Shown: in pieces, positions 35,288-44,672 of the stretch
How positions within the stretch are numbered: the stretch's first letter is position 1
Layout of the letters: every line of letters begins with the position of its first letter
NCBI RefSeq assembly: GCF_003952365.1
Contig: NZ_CP034443.1
Location: forward strand, 5,945,001-6,009,000
Direction: 5' to 3'
DNA length: 64,000 bases
Source of the DNA: Mesorhizobium sp. M9A.F.Ca.ET.002.03.1.2
GTDB lineage: Bacteria; Pseudomonadota; Alphaproteobacteria; Rhizobiales; Rhizobiaceae
Translations under genes and position numbers: made by a program
The notes under the pieces: generated by a model
Databases searched by the model: none
Seen by the model: the letters and a program-made list of their open reading frames with translations, nothing else
What the model was told of the DNA's origin: nothing

Positions 35288-35932
35288 TCAGAAGCGATAA
35301 CGGATTCCAAGCGTATTCGCATTGGAACCCTCATTCATGTTTCCAAATGTACCGTCGGCGCCGGATCTATGGTGGAGTTGGTAGACTAGCTCGACATTGG
35401 GAGCTTGCCTGACTCTGAACGAAAGCTCCGCACCGACGAAACCGAGGAATGATGCATCGCCGTCGTAACGGATTTCGCGAGCGCGCTCGATCTCGGTAGG
35501 GCCTGTAACGGCACTGAATCCAGCCGTCAGCGCGGGCGCAATCGCCAGATCGCCGATGACAAGACCCTGATGGCGAAGCCGCACGCCGGCCCAAAATTCT
35601 CCGGACGTATCGTCGTCATCGCCAAACCTTATGGCGGCTCCGGTCACGCCGCCAAGAACGAACCCGGCGCCAATATCGGTGAAGTCGCGGCCGTATGCGG
35701 CTCCGACCATGTAACTGTCCGTATAGTCGGCCGCGAAGACGTTGATCGTGTCTCCGAAGGACCCGGTCGTGAAGACGCCGCCAAAAACATAGATATCGTT
35801 CTTCGTCGGTTGGCCGCCAGCGAAAGGATCTTCGGTTGCAAAATAGATGAAGGGGGAACTATTATCGGCGAGTCCGGGAGTGACTGAGGCGAACAGTATC
35901 ATTGCAGCGAATGCTGCTTGCACGCCGCGCAT
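35288..35932 (-). CDS. Outer-membrane beta-barrel protein, possibly PagL-like lipid A 3-O-deacylase
   Basis: 214 aa with signal peptide (MRGVQAAFAAMILFASVTPG, cleavage near ADN). Alternating hydrophobic strands and a terminal Phe (NTLGIRYRF) indicate an outer-membrane barrel. The C-terminal LVYQLHHRSG followed 11 residues after the Ser by Glu (NEGSN) recalls the His-x-Ser...Glu active site of PagL. That comparison is from memory of the family; a plain surface barrel is the alternative. Converges with the MBL gene. Confidence 0.55.
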   Translation of the reverse strand: MRGVQAAFAAMILFASVTPGLADNSSPFIYFATEDPFAGGQPTKNDIYVFGGVFTTGSFGDTINVFAADYTDSYMVGAAYGRDFTDIGAGFVLGGVTGAAIRFGDDDDTSGEFWAGVRLRHQGLVIGDLAIAPALTAGFSAVTGPTEIERAREIRYDGDASFLGFVGAELSFRVRQAPNVELVYQLHHRSGADGTFGNMNEGSNANTLGIRYRF

Positions 35933-36020
35933 GAATGAGCTCCGAATCAGTCCCCATCGATTATCAATTGCTCCGGTATTTCATCGAAATAGACAAGGCC
36001 CAAATACTGCATAATCAAGA

Positions 36021-36122
36021 TCAGCCGAAAAAGCCCGCATCATCCTGTGCAAGATAGCGCTCGGCGCCTTCGGGGATGAGGTCCACACCCATTCCAGGCC
36101 GGTCGATGACCGTGATCATGCC
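36021..36122 (-). pseudogene. C-terminal remnant of an enolase-superfamily (mandelate racemase/sugar acid dehydratase-like) gene
   Basis: Reading leftward to the stop at 36023-36021 gives GMITVIDRPGMGVDLIPEGA then ERYLAQDDAGFFG. The V-x-D-R-P-G-x-G-V-D block is the typical C-terminal end of mandelate racemase/muconate lactonizing enzymes. No upstream domain is present, so about 90% of the gene is missing. The rest of the 387-bp gap before the mscS gene shows nothing I can identify. Confidence 0.5.
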
Positions 36123-36319
36123 ATCCCCTGACGATGGGGAGGATTGCAGCGGGCGTTCAAGTTTTAGCAAGGCGGCTGTCTTTATGCACGTTACTGTTTG
36201 ACGAAAACATCCTTGCCGATGTCTTCCCGGAGACGTAGCATCGCCAGCACAGTTGCCTATAAAGGGCGAGTGGCTGCTATGTGCGGAAACGGCTGCGGCG
36301 TTAAAAACGCGGGGGACTC

Positions 36320-38395
36320 ATGAAGAACATGCTCGTCCGCATCGGGTTCTTGCCAGTTGTCGCCGTGCTCTTGCTAGCGCTCTTGCAGGGAGCTTCGCTC
36401 GCTCAACAGTCGTCTCCCGACGTCCCGCCCGAAAAGGCGAAGCAGTTCCTCGAGCTTTTGTCCGATCCGGAACTAAAGGCATGGCTCGAGGGAAAGATTC
36501 CAGCGGCCACGGACGAGCCCGGCCTGTCTATTTCTGAGAACATCTTGAGCCTGGAGGCAGGTATTCGTGCCCGCATCGGCGCGCTCGGCGCCGCGATCCC
36601 GCGCCTGCCGGAAGAATTGGCGCGCGCCGCCGACGTTGTCTCGCGTGACGTAAACTCCGGCAGGCCAGGGCTGGTTATAGGCATCCTGGCGGTCTTGATC
36701 GCGGTCGGCTTCGGAGCCGAGTGGCTGGTCCAACGAGGGCTCGCCGGGACGAGGAGCGTGGTTACCCAGGAAGACGTTGGTCGGGCAATCCTCTTCGAAG
36801 CCGTCACCTTGCTGTCCTTTGCCATAGCCAGCACCGTTTCGTTCCTGGCATTCGAATGGCCACCCTTGCTGCGCAGGATCATTCTGACCTTGCTTCTTGC
36901 GTTCATCGCGTTCCGTGCCGTTGGCTCGGCAGCCCGATTGCTGTTTGCGTTCGGCGGCGCGACGAGTGAAGCATCGGAGCCGGCTCCGCTTTTCGAAAGT
37001 GAGGCATTGACCCATTTCTGGCGTTGGCGGGTCAGCCTCGTGGCCGGCTTTCTGTTTTTCGGCTGGGCGATCGCCAGCCTCTTGCCTGGACTGGGCTTCT
37101 CCCGAGAGGTCGCGGAGCTCGCCGCCTTCCTGTTCGGGCTTGGCATTCTGGCAACCGCGATCGACGTCGTCTGGCGACGGCTCGACGGGCGAGGCTCTCT
37201 GGTCAAGCAATCGTTTCTCACCTTGGTCCTGATCGTGCTCTGGGTGGCCTGGGTGGCCGGCCTGCTCGGCGTCCTCTGGCTCGGGATTTTCACCCTGGTG
37301 CTGCCGACAGCCGTGCGCGGCGTCGGCGACGCGGCACACGCCTTTGCCGGCAGGACGAAGCGCAGCGGCGCCATGGGCGTCGTACTTGACGTGCTCATTG
37401 TCAGGGGCGCCAGGGCAGTGGTCATTGCCGCGGCTGTCGCATGGCTCGCTTATATCTGGCGGATTAGGGCTGCGAGCCTCGCCGGCAGCGAAACCTCCGG
37501 CTTCCTGATAACCGGACTGCTCAACGGCATCATCATTCTGCTGATCGCCGACCTGCTCTGGCAACTGTCGAAGGCGTCGATCGAATATCGCATGAACCTC
37601 GCGCCGGCGGATGGGAGCAGCGCCGATGAACTGGCCCGCAGCGGCCGGCTGCGCACGCTGTTGCCGATCTTCCGCAACGCCCTTGCCGTGTTCATAGCCG
37701 CCGTCACCGCGCTGACGATCCTCGCTGGGCTCGGCGTGCAGATACTTCCCCTCATTGCGGGCGCCGGCATCTTCGGCATCGCCATCGGTTTCGGCTCGCA
37801 GACCCTGGTCAAGGACGTGCTGAGCGGCGTGTTCTACATGATGGACGACGCTTTTCGGGTCGGCGAATACATCCAGAGCGGCAGCTATAAGGGCACGGTC
37901 GAATCATTCAGCCTGCGGTCGGTTCGGCTGCGCCATCATCGCGGCCCCGTCTACACCGTCCCGTTCGGTGAGCTCGGGGCGATCCAGAACATGAGCCGGG
38001 ATTGGGTGATCGACAAGATGACGATTGGCGTGACCTACGACTCCGACGTCGACTTGGCGCGCAAGCTCATCAAGAAGATCGGCCAGGAGCTGGCCGCCGA
38101 TCCGGAGTTTGCAGGCGACACGATCGAACCGCTCAAGATGCAGGGCATCGATAGTTTTGGCGATTTCGCGGTCATCCTGCGGATGAAGTTGACGACGAAG
38201 CCTGGCACCCAATTCCCGATCAGCCGACGCGCCCTCATGATGATCAAGACGGCTTTCGCGGAAAACGGCATCAAAATCGCCTATCCGACCGTTCACGTCG
38301 AGGGTGGCGGAGGGACCGAGGCCGCCGCACATCAGGCTTACGAGGCCTCAAAAAAGAGCAAGCCCCCCTTGGAGGTGGTGAGGGACACGCCGTAG
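36320..38395 (+). CDS. Large MscS-family mechanosensitive channel
   Basis: 691 aa. Signal peptide (MKNMLVRIGFLPVVAVLLLA, then QGASLAQQ), a periplasmic region to ~110, multiple membrane helices, then the MscS core. The pore helix is AGAGIFGIAIGFGSQTLVKD near residue 490, followed by the beta-domain (DDAFRVGEYIQSGSYKGTVE, VPFGELGAIQNMSRDW) and cytoplasmic C-domain. It opens under membrane tension to release solutes on osmotic downshock, a plausible partner to osmolyte metabolism elsewhere in the window. Monocistronic. Confidence 0.92.
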   Translation: MKNMLVRIGFLPVVAVLLLALLQGASLAQQSSPDVPPEKAKQFLELLSDPELKAWLEGKIPAATDEPGLSISENILSLEAGIRARIGALGAAIPRLPEELARAADVVSRDVNSGRPGLVIGILAVLIAVGFGAEWLVQRGLAGTRSVVTQEDVGRAILFEAVTLLSFAIASTVSFLAFEWPPLLRRIILTLLLAFIAFRAVGSAARLLFAFGGATSEASEPAPLFESEALTHFWRWRVSLVAGFLFFGWAIASLLPGLGFSREVAELAAFLFGLGILATAIDVVWRRLDGRGSLVKQSFLTLVLIVLWVAWVAGLLGVLWLGIFTLVLPTAVRGVGDAAHAFAGRTKRSGAMGVVLDVLIVRGARAVVIAAAVAWLAYIWRIRAASLAGSETSGFLITGLLNGIIILLIADLLWQLSKASIEYRMNLAPADGSSADELARSGRLRTLLPIFRNALAVFIAAVTALTILAGLGVQILPLIAGAGIFGIAIGFGSQTLVKDVLSGVFYMMDDAFRVGEYIQSGSYKGTVESFSLRSVRLRHHRGPVYTVPFGELGAIQNMSRDWVIDKMTIGVTYDSDVDLARKLIKKIGQELAADPEFAGDTIEPLKMQGIDSFGDFAVILRMKLTTKPGTQFPISRRALMMIKTAFAENGIKIAYPTVHVEGGGGTEAAAHQAYEASKKSKPPLEVVRDTP

Positions 38396-38762
38396 CGCTG
38401 CGCGATTTGTACACGTCATGCGCGAGTACGGGCGAATGGCGGCCCGGAGTAGGCTTCTAGCAACGGCGTCAACGCAAGAAGAGGACGGATGAAGCATAGC
38501 GACATTTCTGCCAAAGCCGCTGGTGTCGGCGTGACGCCGCAAAGGTACCGGCAACGCTTTAAGTCCGTGGGCATCGGGGCAGCCTGAACTGCACGCGGAC
38601 GACATGCCAACGCCGACAGCAAATTCCGTCAATACGGCCGGTGCGCTCAGCGGCACGACAACGACATCGTGAAGTTGTGCAGGTTGACTCGGTTGTCTGC
38701 TTGCCTAACTAAGGTTCTCGGGGCCAGCACAAATCACAACAGCCGGTATGATATTTTCCCGC
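38396..38762. other. Gene-poor gap with a possible AraC-type C-terminal remnant
   Basis: The 367-bp gap holds one short rightward ORF (38489-38587, 32 residues) preceded by GAGGACGG. Its SDISAKAAGVGVTPQRYRQR and following RF resemble the very end of AraC-family regulators (second helix-turn-helix). It may be a remnant or a chance ORF. No promoter, terminator or repeat stands out. Confidence 0.25.
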
Positions 38763-39251
38763 ATGCGAAAGCTTGTCCTTCTTGTTCTCTTGGCCGGCAG
38801 TTCCATCCTGTCCTCCTGCGTCGCCCCCGACGACACGTCCGACATCTCGAAGGAGGACACAACGACGGCGGCGGCCCGCAAGGAGATGGTCGGTCTCAGC
38901 GAGGCGGACGTTCGAATGTGCGCCGGCTTTCCGACAGCCACCGCCGATGCGGGCGGATCAGCCCAGATCTGGACCTATCAGCGCACCGTTCAACGCGGCA
39001 ATCTCAACGTCGTGATTCCAACCTTGGCCGTGGGTGCGATCCCGACGGTCGGAGGATCCCTGAACGTCAATCCTGGCGGCTACTGCAACACGCAAATTCG
39101 AATGGTCGATGGCCGTGTTGCCGAGGTCGCCTATGCGGGCGACAACAATCTGCCGAACCACCGCGATGGGCTCTGCGTCAGCACGGTAGACGCCTGCGTG
39201 GCATATGCCCGCCAGCGCCGTCCAGTCAGGACAGGGGCCGGCTCCAGGTAA
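38763..39251 (+). CDS. Putative lipoprotein
   Basis: 162 aa. MRKLVLLVLLAGSSILSSC is a lipoprotein signal with lipobox ILSSC, so Cys19 would be lipidated. Next come a Thr/Ala/Glu linker and a compact domain with GLSEADVRMCAGFPTAT and IWTYQRTV, then a Gly/Asn-rich strand and a paired-Cys end (LCVSTVDAC). The LSEADVRxxxGxPT block is reminiscent of SmpA/OmlA-like small lipoproteins. An ATG 15 nt upstream (38748) is an alternative start. Converges with the molybdenum hydroxylase operon 13 nt away. Confidence 0.7.
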   Translation: MRKLVLLVLLAGSSILSSCVAPDDTSDISKEDTTTAAARKEMVGLSEADVRMCAGFPTATADAGGSAQIWTYQRTVQRGNLNVVIPTLAVGAIPTVGGSLNVNPGGYCNTQIRMVDGRVAEVAYAGDNNLPNHRDGLCVSTVDACVAYARQRRPVRTGAGSR

Positions 39252-39264
39252 TCGGACTGGCTGT

Positions 39265-41643
39265 TCAATCCCCCGGCGCAATCACATTGTCGCGCCATGT
39301 GTCGGCGATGTGAGGGAAATCCAGAGGCTGGTTGTTGCCGAGCAGCAATTCCAGGACACGCGGCGGCGTCAACGGTATCTCCTGGACGCGGCGGCCGGTG
39401 GCGTTGGAAACGGCGCAGGCGATTGTCGCGGCGACGTTGAGGATCGGAACCTCGCCGGCCCCCTTCGTGCCCAGCGGCCCGATCGACGGCGCCCCTTCGT
39501 ACAGGCTGATCTCGACCGGTACGACATCCTGTGCAAGCGGCACCCGGTAGGTCTCCAGGCCGGCCTGGCAGATGCGGCCATTGCCGCCGATGGAGATCTC
39601 CTCATGCAAGGCATAACCCAGGCCCTGCACGACGCCGCCCTGTATCTGTCCGTAGATGGCGCGGGGATTGAGCGCCCGCCCGACATCCTGGACGACCGTA
39701 TAGCTCAACACCTCGACATGTCCGGTTTCGGGGTCGACGGCCACTTCGCAGTCATGCACCGCAAAGACCGGAATATCGATGGCGTCGATGAAGTGGCCGG
39801 CCGCGCAGCCCGGCATCGCCGCCACGCCAGGCCCGGTGAAGGCGCCGCTTCCCGAGATCGGACCTGTCACCCGTTGCGCGCGCTCGGCAACCTTCTCGAT
39901 CGTCGTTCCGGATCCCTTGATGCCAAGGATCTCGACGCGCCCGTTTTCGAGAACGAGATCCTCGGAGGAAGCCTCCAGCATGTCCGAGGCGACATGCAGC
40001 AGCTTCTTGCGGACCTCGACGGCGGCGGCAAGGCTGGCGGCGCCCAGCGAAACGGTCGTCCTGCCGCCGCCGACGCCGAGATCGAAACCGCCGGCATCCG
40101 TGTCGGCGGTGCGCACGACGACGTCTTGCGGCCGCAGGCCAAGCGTGCTGGCGACGATCTGCGGCAGCGACTGCATCATCGAGCCTGAGCCGATCTCGAC
40201 GCCGGAGGTCACCAGCGTCGCGCTGCCGTCCGGGTTGAGGTTGACCGTTGCCGCCGACGGACCGACAAAGATGAACCAAGTGCCGACCGTCGTGGCGCGC
40301 CCATACAGCCTCTCCCCCGCCAGATGTTTTTTCGACGGCTTGGCCTCGCGCAATTCGGCCATGCGATCGAGCATTGGCCTGAGAACATCGCCTTCGAACA
40401 CCTGCCCGGTCGCGCCAAGGTCCTTGTCGCCCAGCACATTGCGCCGGCGAAACTCCAGGGGTTCCATGCCGATGGCGGCGCAGATCTCATCCGTATGCCG
40501 CTCCAGCGCGAAGGTGTTGTAAACGCCGTTACAGGCCCGGAACGCACCGTTCGGCGCGGTGTTGGTGTAGATGGCGCGGGTCGAGATTTTCACCGAGCCG
40601 AGCCGGTAGTTGCCGCCCAGCGTGTGGGCGGTCATGGTCGTGAGAAAAATCTGTTCGCCGCCATAGGCGCCGCAATCCATCAGCACCACGGCCTCGCGCC
40701 CGACGATCTCGCCTTGCCTGGTCACGGCCGAGCGGATGCGGATCTCGGCGTTTTCGCGCGAGAGGCAGGTCAGCATCTCCTCCTCGCGTGAATTGACGAG
40801 CTTGACCGGCCTTCCTGCGGCGCGCGCCAGAAGCGCTGCGAAGGGCTCGAGCGAGCAGTCGAACTTGAGCCCGAATCCACCGCCAACCGCCGGCACGGTA
40901 ACCCGAACATGCGACGCTGGCACGCCGACAAGGCGCGCGGTGACGTTCCGGACGGTCCAGGGCACCTGCGTCGACGTCTCGATATGGAACCGCCCGTCTT
41001 CGTAGGAGGCGACGACGGCGCGCGGCTCGAAGGACAAATGGTTCTGCCGGCCGATCCGGAAGCAAGAGTCGACGATCTCGATATCGTCGCGTGCGAACGC
41101 CGCATCGGTGTCGCCGCGCACGACCGTTGCTTCCCAAGCCACGTTGCCGGCATGCGCGCCGCCTTCGAGCAGGACCTCGTAGTCCCGCCAATCGGGATGG
41201 ACCAGCGGCGCATCCGGCGCCAGCGCGTCCGCCATGGTGATCACCGCCGGCAATGGTTCCAGTTCGACGATGATCGCCGCGGCGGCGGCCTTGGCCTGCA
41301 CCAGGGTCTCGGCGGCGACGGCCGCGATCGGCTCGCCATCGTAGCGGATGCAGCCGGTCGCGAACAAGGAATGGTCGGCGATGCCTATGCCGTGGCGCGC
41401 GGGCGAATCCTCGGCCGTCACGATGGCGCGGACGCCGGGCATCTTGCGCGCCACTGACGTGTCGATGCGCAGGATCCGCGCCGACGCCACCTCGGCGCGC
41501 AGTTGCACGGCGTGAAGCATGCCGGGGCGTCCCTGATCGACGGTATAGCGCGTGCGACCCTGCAGCTTGTCGCGGGCATCGCGCCTCGGAAAGTCCATGG
41601 TCGCGGTTGAGGTGTCCGACATGCTTTTTGCCTCTGAACTCAT
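39265..41643 (-). CDS. Molybdenum hydroxylase large subunit (xanthine dehydrogenase/CoxL family)
   Basis: 792-aa catalytic subunit binding the molybdopterin cytosine dinucleotide cofactor. Landmarks: RYTVDQGRPGMLHA, YDGEPIAAVAA, the Mo-pterin motif AVGGGFGLKFD, GSGSMMQSLPQ and the C-terminal catalytic Glu in GTKGAGEVPI. The segment usually read GAFRGFGxPQ in aldehyde/xanthine enzymes is here NGAFRACNGVYNTFALE, so the pocket is non-standard. Such enzymes hydroxylate N-heterocycles, aldehydes or CO; the CO-type active-site Cys loop was not seen. ATG 41643 overlaps the [2Fe-2S] subunit stop (ATGA). Last gene of the operon. Confidence 0.9.
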   Translation of the reverse strand: MSSEAKSMSDTSTATMDFPRRDARDKLQGRTRYTVDQGRPGMLHAVQLRAEVASARILRIDTSVARKMPGVRAIVTAEDSPARHGIGIADHSLFATGCIRYDGEPIAAVAAETLVQAKAAAAAIIVELEPLPAVITMADALAPDAPLVHPDWRDYEVLLEGGAHAGNVAWEATVVRGDTDAAFARDDIEIVDSCFRIGRQNHLSFEPRAVVASYEDGRFHIETSTQVPWTVRNVTARLVGVPASHVRVTVPAVGGGFGLKFDCSLEPFAALLARAAGRPVKLVNSREEEMLTCLSRENAEIRIRSAVTRQGEIVGREAVVLMDCGAYGGEQIFLTTMTAHTLGGNYRLGSVKISTRAIYTNTAPNGAFRACNGVYNTFALERHTDEICAAIGMEPLEFRRRNVLGDKDLGATGQVFEGDVLRPMLDRMAELREAKPSKKHLAGERLYGRATTVGTWFIFVGPSAATVNLNPDGSATLVTSGVEIGSGSMMQSLPQIVASTLGLRPQDVVVRTADTDAGGFDLGVGGGRTTVSLGAASLAAAVEVRKKLLHVASDMLEASSEDLVLENGRVEILGIKGSGTTIEKVAERAQRVTGPISGSGAFTGPGVAAMPGCAAGHFIDAIDIPVFAVHDCEVAVDPETGHVEVLSYTVVQDVGRALNPRAIYGQIQGGVVQGLGYALHEEISIGGNGRICQAGLETYRVPLAQDVVPVEISLYEGAPSIGPLGTKGAGEVPILNVAATIACAVSNATGRRVQEIPLTPPRVLELLLGNNQPLDFPHIADTWRDNVIAPGD

Positions 41644-42098
41644 TCGGCCCGGACGACGGACAAGGCCGCGTCGACGATACGCTCATATCCGGTGCAGCGG
41701 CAGATATTCCCGGCAAGGGCGGCCTTTATGTCGTCGCGGCTTGGATTCGGCTCGCGCTCAAGAAAGCTGGTCAGGCTCATCAGCATACCGGGAAAGCACA
41801 TTCCGCATTGCACCGCGTCGTGCTGTTCCATCGCCTGCTGCAATGGCGAAAGAACGCCGTCCGTCGCCAGCGACTCGACCGTGCGCACCTCGCAATCCGC
41901 CGCCAGCCCCACGGGCACAAGGCAGGACATCACCGGGCGCCCGTCCAGCAACACGGTACAGGCGCCGCAGAAGCCTTCGCGGCAGACAATCTTCGCCCCA
42001 GTCAGATGGAATTCATCCCTCAGCACATCGACAAGCGGCGTCAGCGGCTCGGCGAGCGAAAACCGGTCTTCACCATTGACGTTGAGACGCAAGGACAT
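41640..42098 (-). CDS. Molybdenum hydroxylase [2Fe-2S] subunit (CoxS-like)
   Basis: 152 aa. Two [2Fe-2S] clusters: plant-ferredoxin type CREGFCGACTVLLDG with its distant Cys in MSCL, and the helical-domain type CGMCFPGM with CRCTGY. It relays electrons from the Mo centre to the FAD subunit. ATG 42098 lies 21 nt after the FAD-subunit stop; its own stop overlaps the large-subunit start. Confidence 0.93.
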   Translation of the reverse strand: MSLRLNVNGEDRFSLAEPLTPLVDVLRDEFHLTGAKIVCREGFCGACTVLLDGRPVMSCLVPVGLAADCEVRTVESLATDGVLSPLQQAMEQHDAVQCGMCFPGMLMSLTSFLEREPNPSRDDIKAALAGNICRCTGYERIVDAALSVVRAE

Positions 42099-42119
42099 CG
42101 GCTTGATCCCTTCTCGACT

Positions 42120-42980
42120 TCAGGACTGCTCTTGCAGGGCGACGACAGCGCGGCGCACCAGGCTCGGCAGAACTTTCACGCGATACCAGCCAGGCGCCTC
42201 GATGCCGTCGCGGCCCGAAAAATCGCCGCACAGGCGCTCGGCCTGCTCGGCGGCATAGCGCGGGTCGAGGGCACGGCCGACAAGACCTGCTTCGAGCTGC
42301 GTCCAGCGGCGCGCGGCCGGCTCGACCGAGCCGACTGCCACTCTGGCGCTTTCTACGAGGCCGGTCGGCCCCGGCGTGGCGGCCAGACTGACTGACGCCA
42401 CGGGATAATCTCCCGCCTTGCGCAGAGGCAGCCTTATATGCGCCGAGCGTCGCGTCGTGCGGGGGACAATCACGCGGCGGACCAGACAGCCGGGTACGAT
42501 GCCTGCCCTGATCTCCAGAAAACGCTCGACCGTCATCCGTTCGGACCCGCCTGGTCTTGCGATTTCGAGTTCGGCGTCGAGGCAAATCAGGGCGGGCACG
42601 AGATCCGCCGCCGCGAAGGCCGAAGCGCAGAGGTTTCCGCCAATCGTGGCGACATGGCGGACTGCCGGATTTGCGGAACTGCCGGCAGCCTGCGCCAGCG
42701 CGCTGCATTCGGGCGAGGATGCAAGCGCGTTCGCCAGTTCCGCATGGGTGACACAGGCTCCGATGCTGATCTCGTGATCGAGAACTTCGACGCGGCGCAA
42801 CTCGTCGATCCCTGAAATCGCCACATAGGACAGATCCTGCGGCTCGTGCCTGAGCGGAGCCCGCATGATCCAGGTCGCTCCGGCAAGCACGCTTGCTGCC
42901 CCTCCCCGCTCGGCAAGGGCGGCAAGCGCGTCGGCCAGCGACGTCGCCACATAGAGCCGCTCTCCATCTTGGCTGGACAC
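42120..42980 (-). CDS. Molybdenum hydroxylase FAD-binding subunit (CoxM-like)
   Basis: 286 aa. FAD motifs are AGATWIMRAPLRHEPQ, where AGGTDL is more usual, and TIGGNLCASAFAAADLVPAL. A CO dehydrogenase flavoprotein C-terminal domain follows. Completes the S-M-L trio, gene order M-S-L here. It lies 30 nt after bioY. Confidence 0.9.
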   Translation of the reverse strand: MSSQDGERLYVATSLADALAALAERGGAASVLAGATWIMRAPLRHEPQDLSYVAISGIDELRRVEVLDHEISIGACVTHAELANALASSPECSALAQAAGSSANPAVRHVATIGGNLCASAFAAADLVPALICLDAELEIARPGGSERMTVERFLEIRAGIVPGCLVRRVIVPRTTRRSAHIRLPLRKAGDYPVASVSLAATPGPTGLVESARVAVGSVEPAARRWTQLEAGLVGRALDPRYAAEQAERLCGDFSGRDGIEAPGWYRVKVLPSLVRRAVVALQEQS

Positions 42981-43010
42981 GCGAGAGGTCCTTCCTGCAG
43001 CAGGCCGATT

Positions 43011-43598
43011 TCAGCGATCGAGATGGCCGGCGAACTTCCACGCCAGCGGCAGCACTGCGGCGGCAAGTGCCAGCTTGAGCAGGTCGCCGAGGATGAACGG
43101 TGTGAGGCCCCAGGCAAGGATCGGCTTGTCCCATCCTAAGACGGCGCCCAGCCAGGAAAGCCCGAAGGCATAGATGACGACGGTCCCCAAAAGCATGGAA
43201 AGCGCCATGGTGACGATCCTGCGGTCCCAGCCACGCTTGGCGAGGAAACCGCAAAGCGCTGCGGCGGGCAGATAGCCGAGGAGGTAGCCGCCGGTCGGGC
43301 CGGCCATATAGGCGAGGCCGATGCCTTTTTCGGGCGTTCCGGCGAAAACCGGAAGCCCGAGCGCGCCTTCGGCGAGATAGAGCGCGATCGTCGCAGCGCC
43401 GAGGCGCCATCCGAAAGCCGTTCCGATCACTAGGACAACGAAGGTCTGCATGGTCATCGGCACCGGATAGAACGGCACCTGCAGCTTGGCCGACAGCCAC
43501 AGCGCCAGCGATCCGGCAATGGCCAGAACACCATTCCTGAGCGCCGTCCGGCCGGAAAAAGCCTGATCCGCAAGCACGGGATAGGTTGAGGAAAACAT
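43011..43598 (-). CDS. bioY: Biotin transporter BioY
   Basis: 195-aa S-component of the biotin ECF transporter family, about six helices, with VPFYPVPMTMQTFVVL and GPTGGYLLGYLPAA. Rhizobial BioY can work with BioMN or alone; no bioM or bioN is present here. Its place inside an operon with biotin carboxylase and a biotin carrier protein fits a local need for biotin. 33 nt after the permease gene. Confidence 0.92.
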   Translation of the reverse strand: MFSSTYPVLADQAFSGRTALRNGVLAIAGSLALWLSAKLQVPFYPVPMTMQTFVVLVIGTAFGWRLGAATIALYLAEGALGLPVFAGTPEKGIGLAYMAGPTGGYLLGYLPAAALCGFLAKRGWDRRIVTMALSMLLGTVVIYAFGLSWLGAVLGWDKPILAWGLTPFILGDLLKLALAAAVLPLAWKFAGHLDR

Positions 43599-43631
43599 GG
43601 GTCTTTCCTTTCGATTGTCGGGTTTGACTGG

Positions 43632-44672
43632 TCAGCTCTCGCCAACCAGCATGCGGTAGCGGAACTGGTCGAGGATGACGGCGAGCACCAGCAGCGAGCC
43701 AAGCAGCACCATCTGCATATACGAGCCGATCTGGGCGATGTTCATGCCGTTCTTCAGCAGCACGATGAAGAAGGCGCCGAGAACGACATTCTCCACACGC
43801 CCGAGCCCGCCTCGCAGGGAAACGCCGCCGATGACGCAGGCGGCGATCGATTCCAGCGCGATCGTGCCGCCGAGATTGCTTTCACCGGACTCGACGCGCG
43901 CCGTGAGCAGAAGGCCCGCGAGAGAGGCCAGCAGCGCGCACAGCACATAGGCCAGGAACAGCACCCGCTTGGTGTTGACGCCTGAAAGGTTGGCTGCCCT
44001 TACATTGCCGCCAACCGCGTAGATGTGAGAGCCGAGTTTCGTCCGGTTCATCACCAGCCAGATGGCAACGATTGCCAGCAAGGCGATCATCACCGGCACG
44101 GGGACGCCGAGCACCCGCCCGAAGCCGAAGAAATTGCCGAAATCATAGGGCAGCCCGGCCACGGGAACGCCGCCGGTCAGGAACAGCGCGATCCCCGCGC
44201 CGACCGACTGCACGCCAAGTGTCATGATGAACGGCGAGACATCGAACTGGGCGATGCCGAGCCCGTTCAGGCATCCGATCAGCAGCGCGGCGCCCAGGCC
44301 GGCGCCGGCGCCAAGCAGGATCACCAGCCAGATCATATCAGGCATCAGCGGCGCCAGCGCGACCATCGCCAGCGCCGACACGACCGAGGTCATGGCGATT
44401 GCCGTGCCGACCGACAGGTCGAAGCCTCCGGTGATGAGAACCAGCATCTGCCCCAGCGAGACGAGGACCAGATAGACCGACTGCCTGGCGACATTGGTGA
44501 GGTTCTGGATCGACAGGAACTGGTTCGAGATCAGTGAAAAGACGATCAGCGAAACGACGAGGAAAAACGGCAGCACCCCGACGCGCAGGAACACCGACTT
44601 GATGGCTGCCAGCAGGATGGCGGGGCCGCGTGGCGCCTCTGCATCCCCGGCTTGGCTGCTCTGAATGGTCAT
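43632..44672 (-). CDS. ABC transporter permease (RbsC-like)
   Basis: 346 aa, BPD_transp_2 family, about ten membrane segments. Coupling loop GGNVRAANLSGVNTKRVLFL and the channel segment GQMLVLITGGFDLSVGTAIA are clear. ATG 44672 overlaps the ATPase stop (ATGA). It is the channel of the importer in this operon. Confidence 0.9.
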   Translation of the reverse strand: MTIQSSQAGDAEAPRGPAILLAAIKSVFLRVGVLPFFLVVSLIVFSLISNQFLSIQNLTNVARQSVYLVLVSLGQMLVLITGGFDLSVGTAIAMTSVVSALAMVALAPLMPDMIWLVILLGAGAGLGAALLIGCLNGLGIAQFDVSPFIMTLGVQSVGAGIALFLTGGVPVAGLPYDFGNFFGFGRVLGVPVPVMIALLAIVAIWLVMNRTKLGSHIYAVGGNVRAANLSGVNTKRVLFLAYVLCALLASLAGLLLTARVESGESNLGGTIALESIAACVIGGVSLRGGLGRVENVVLGAFFIVLLKNGMNIAQIGSYMQMVLLGSLLVLAVILDQFRYRMLVGES

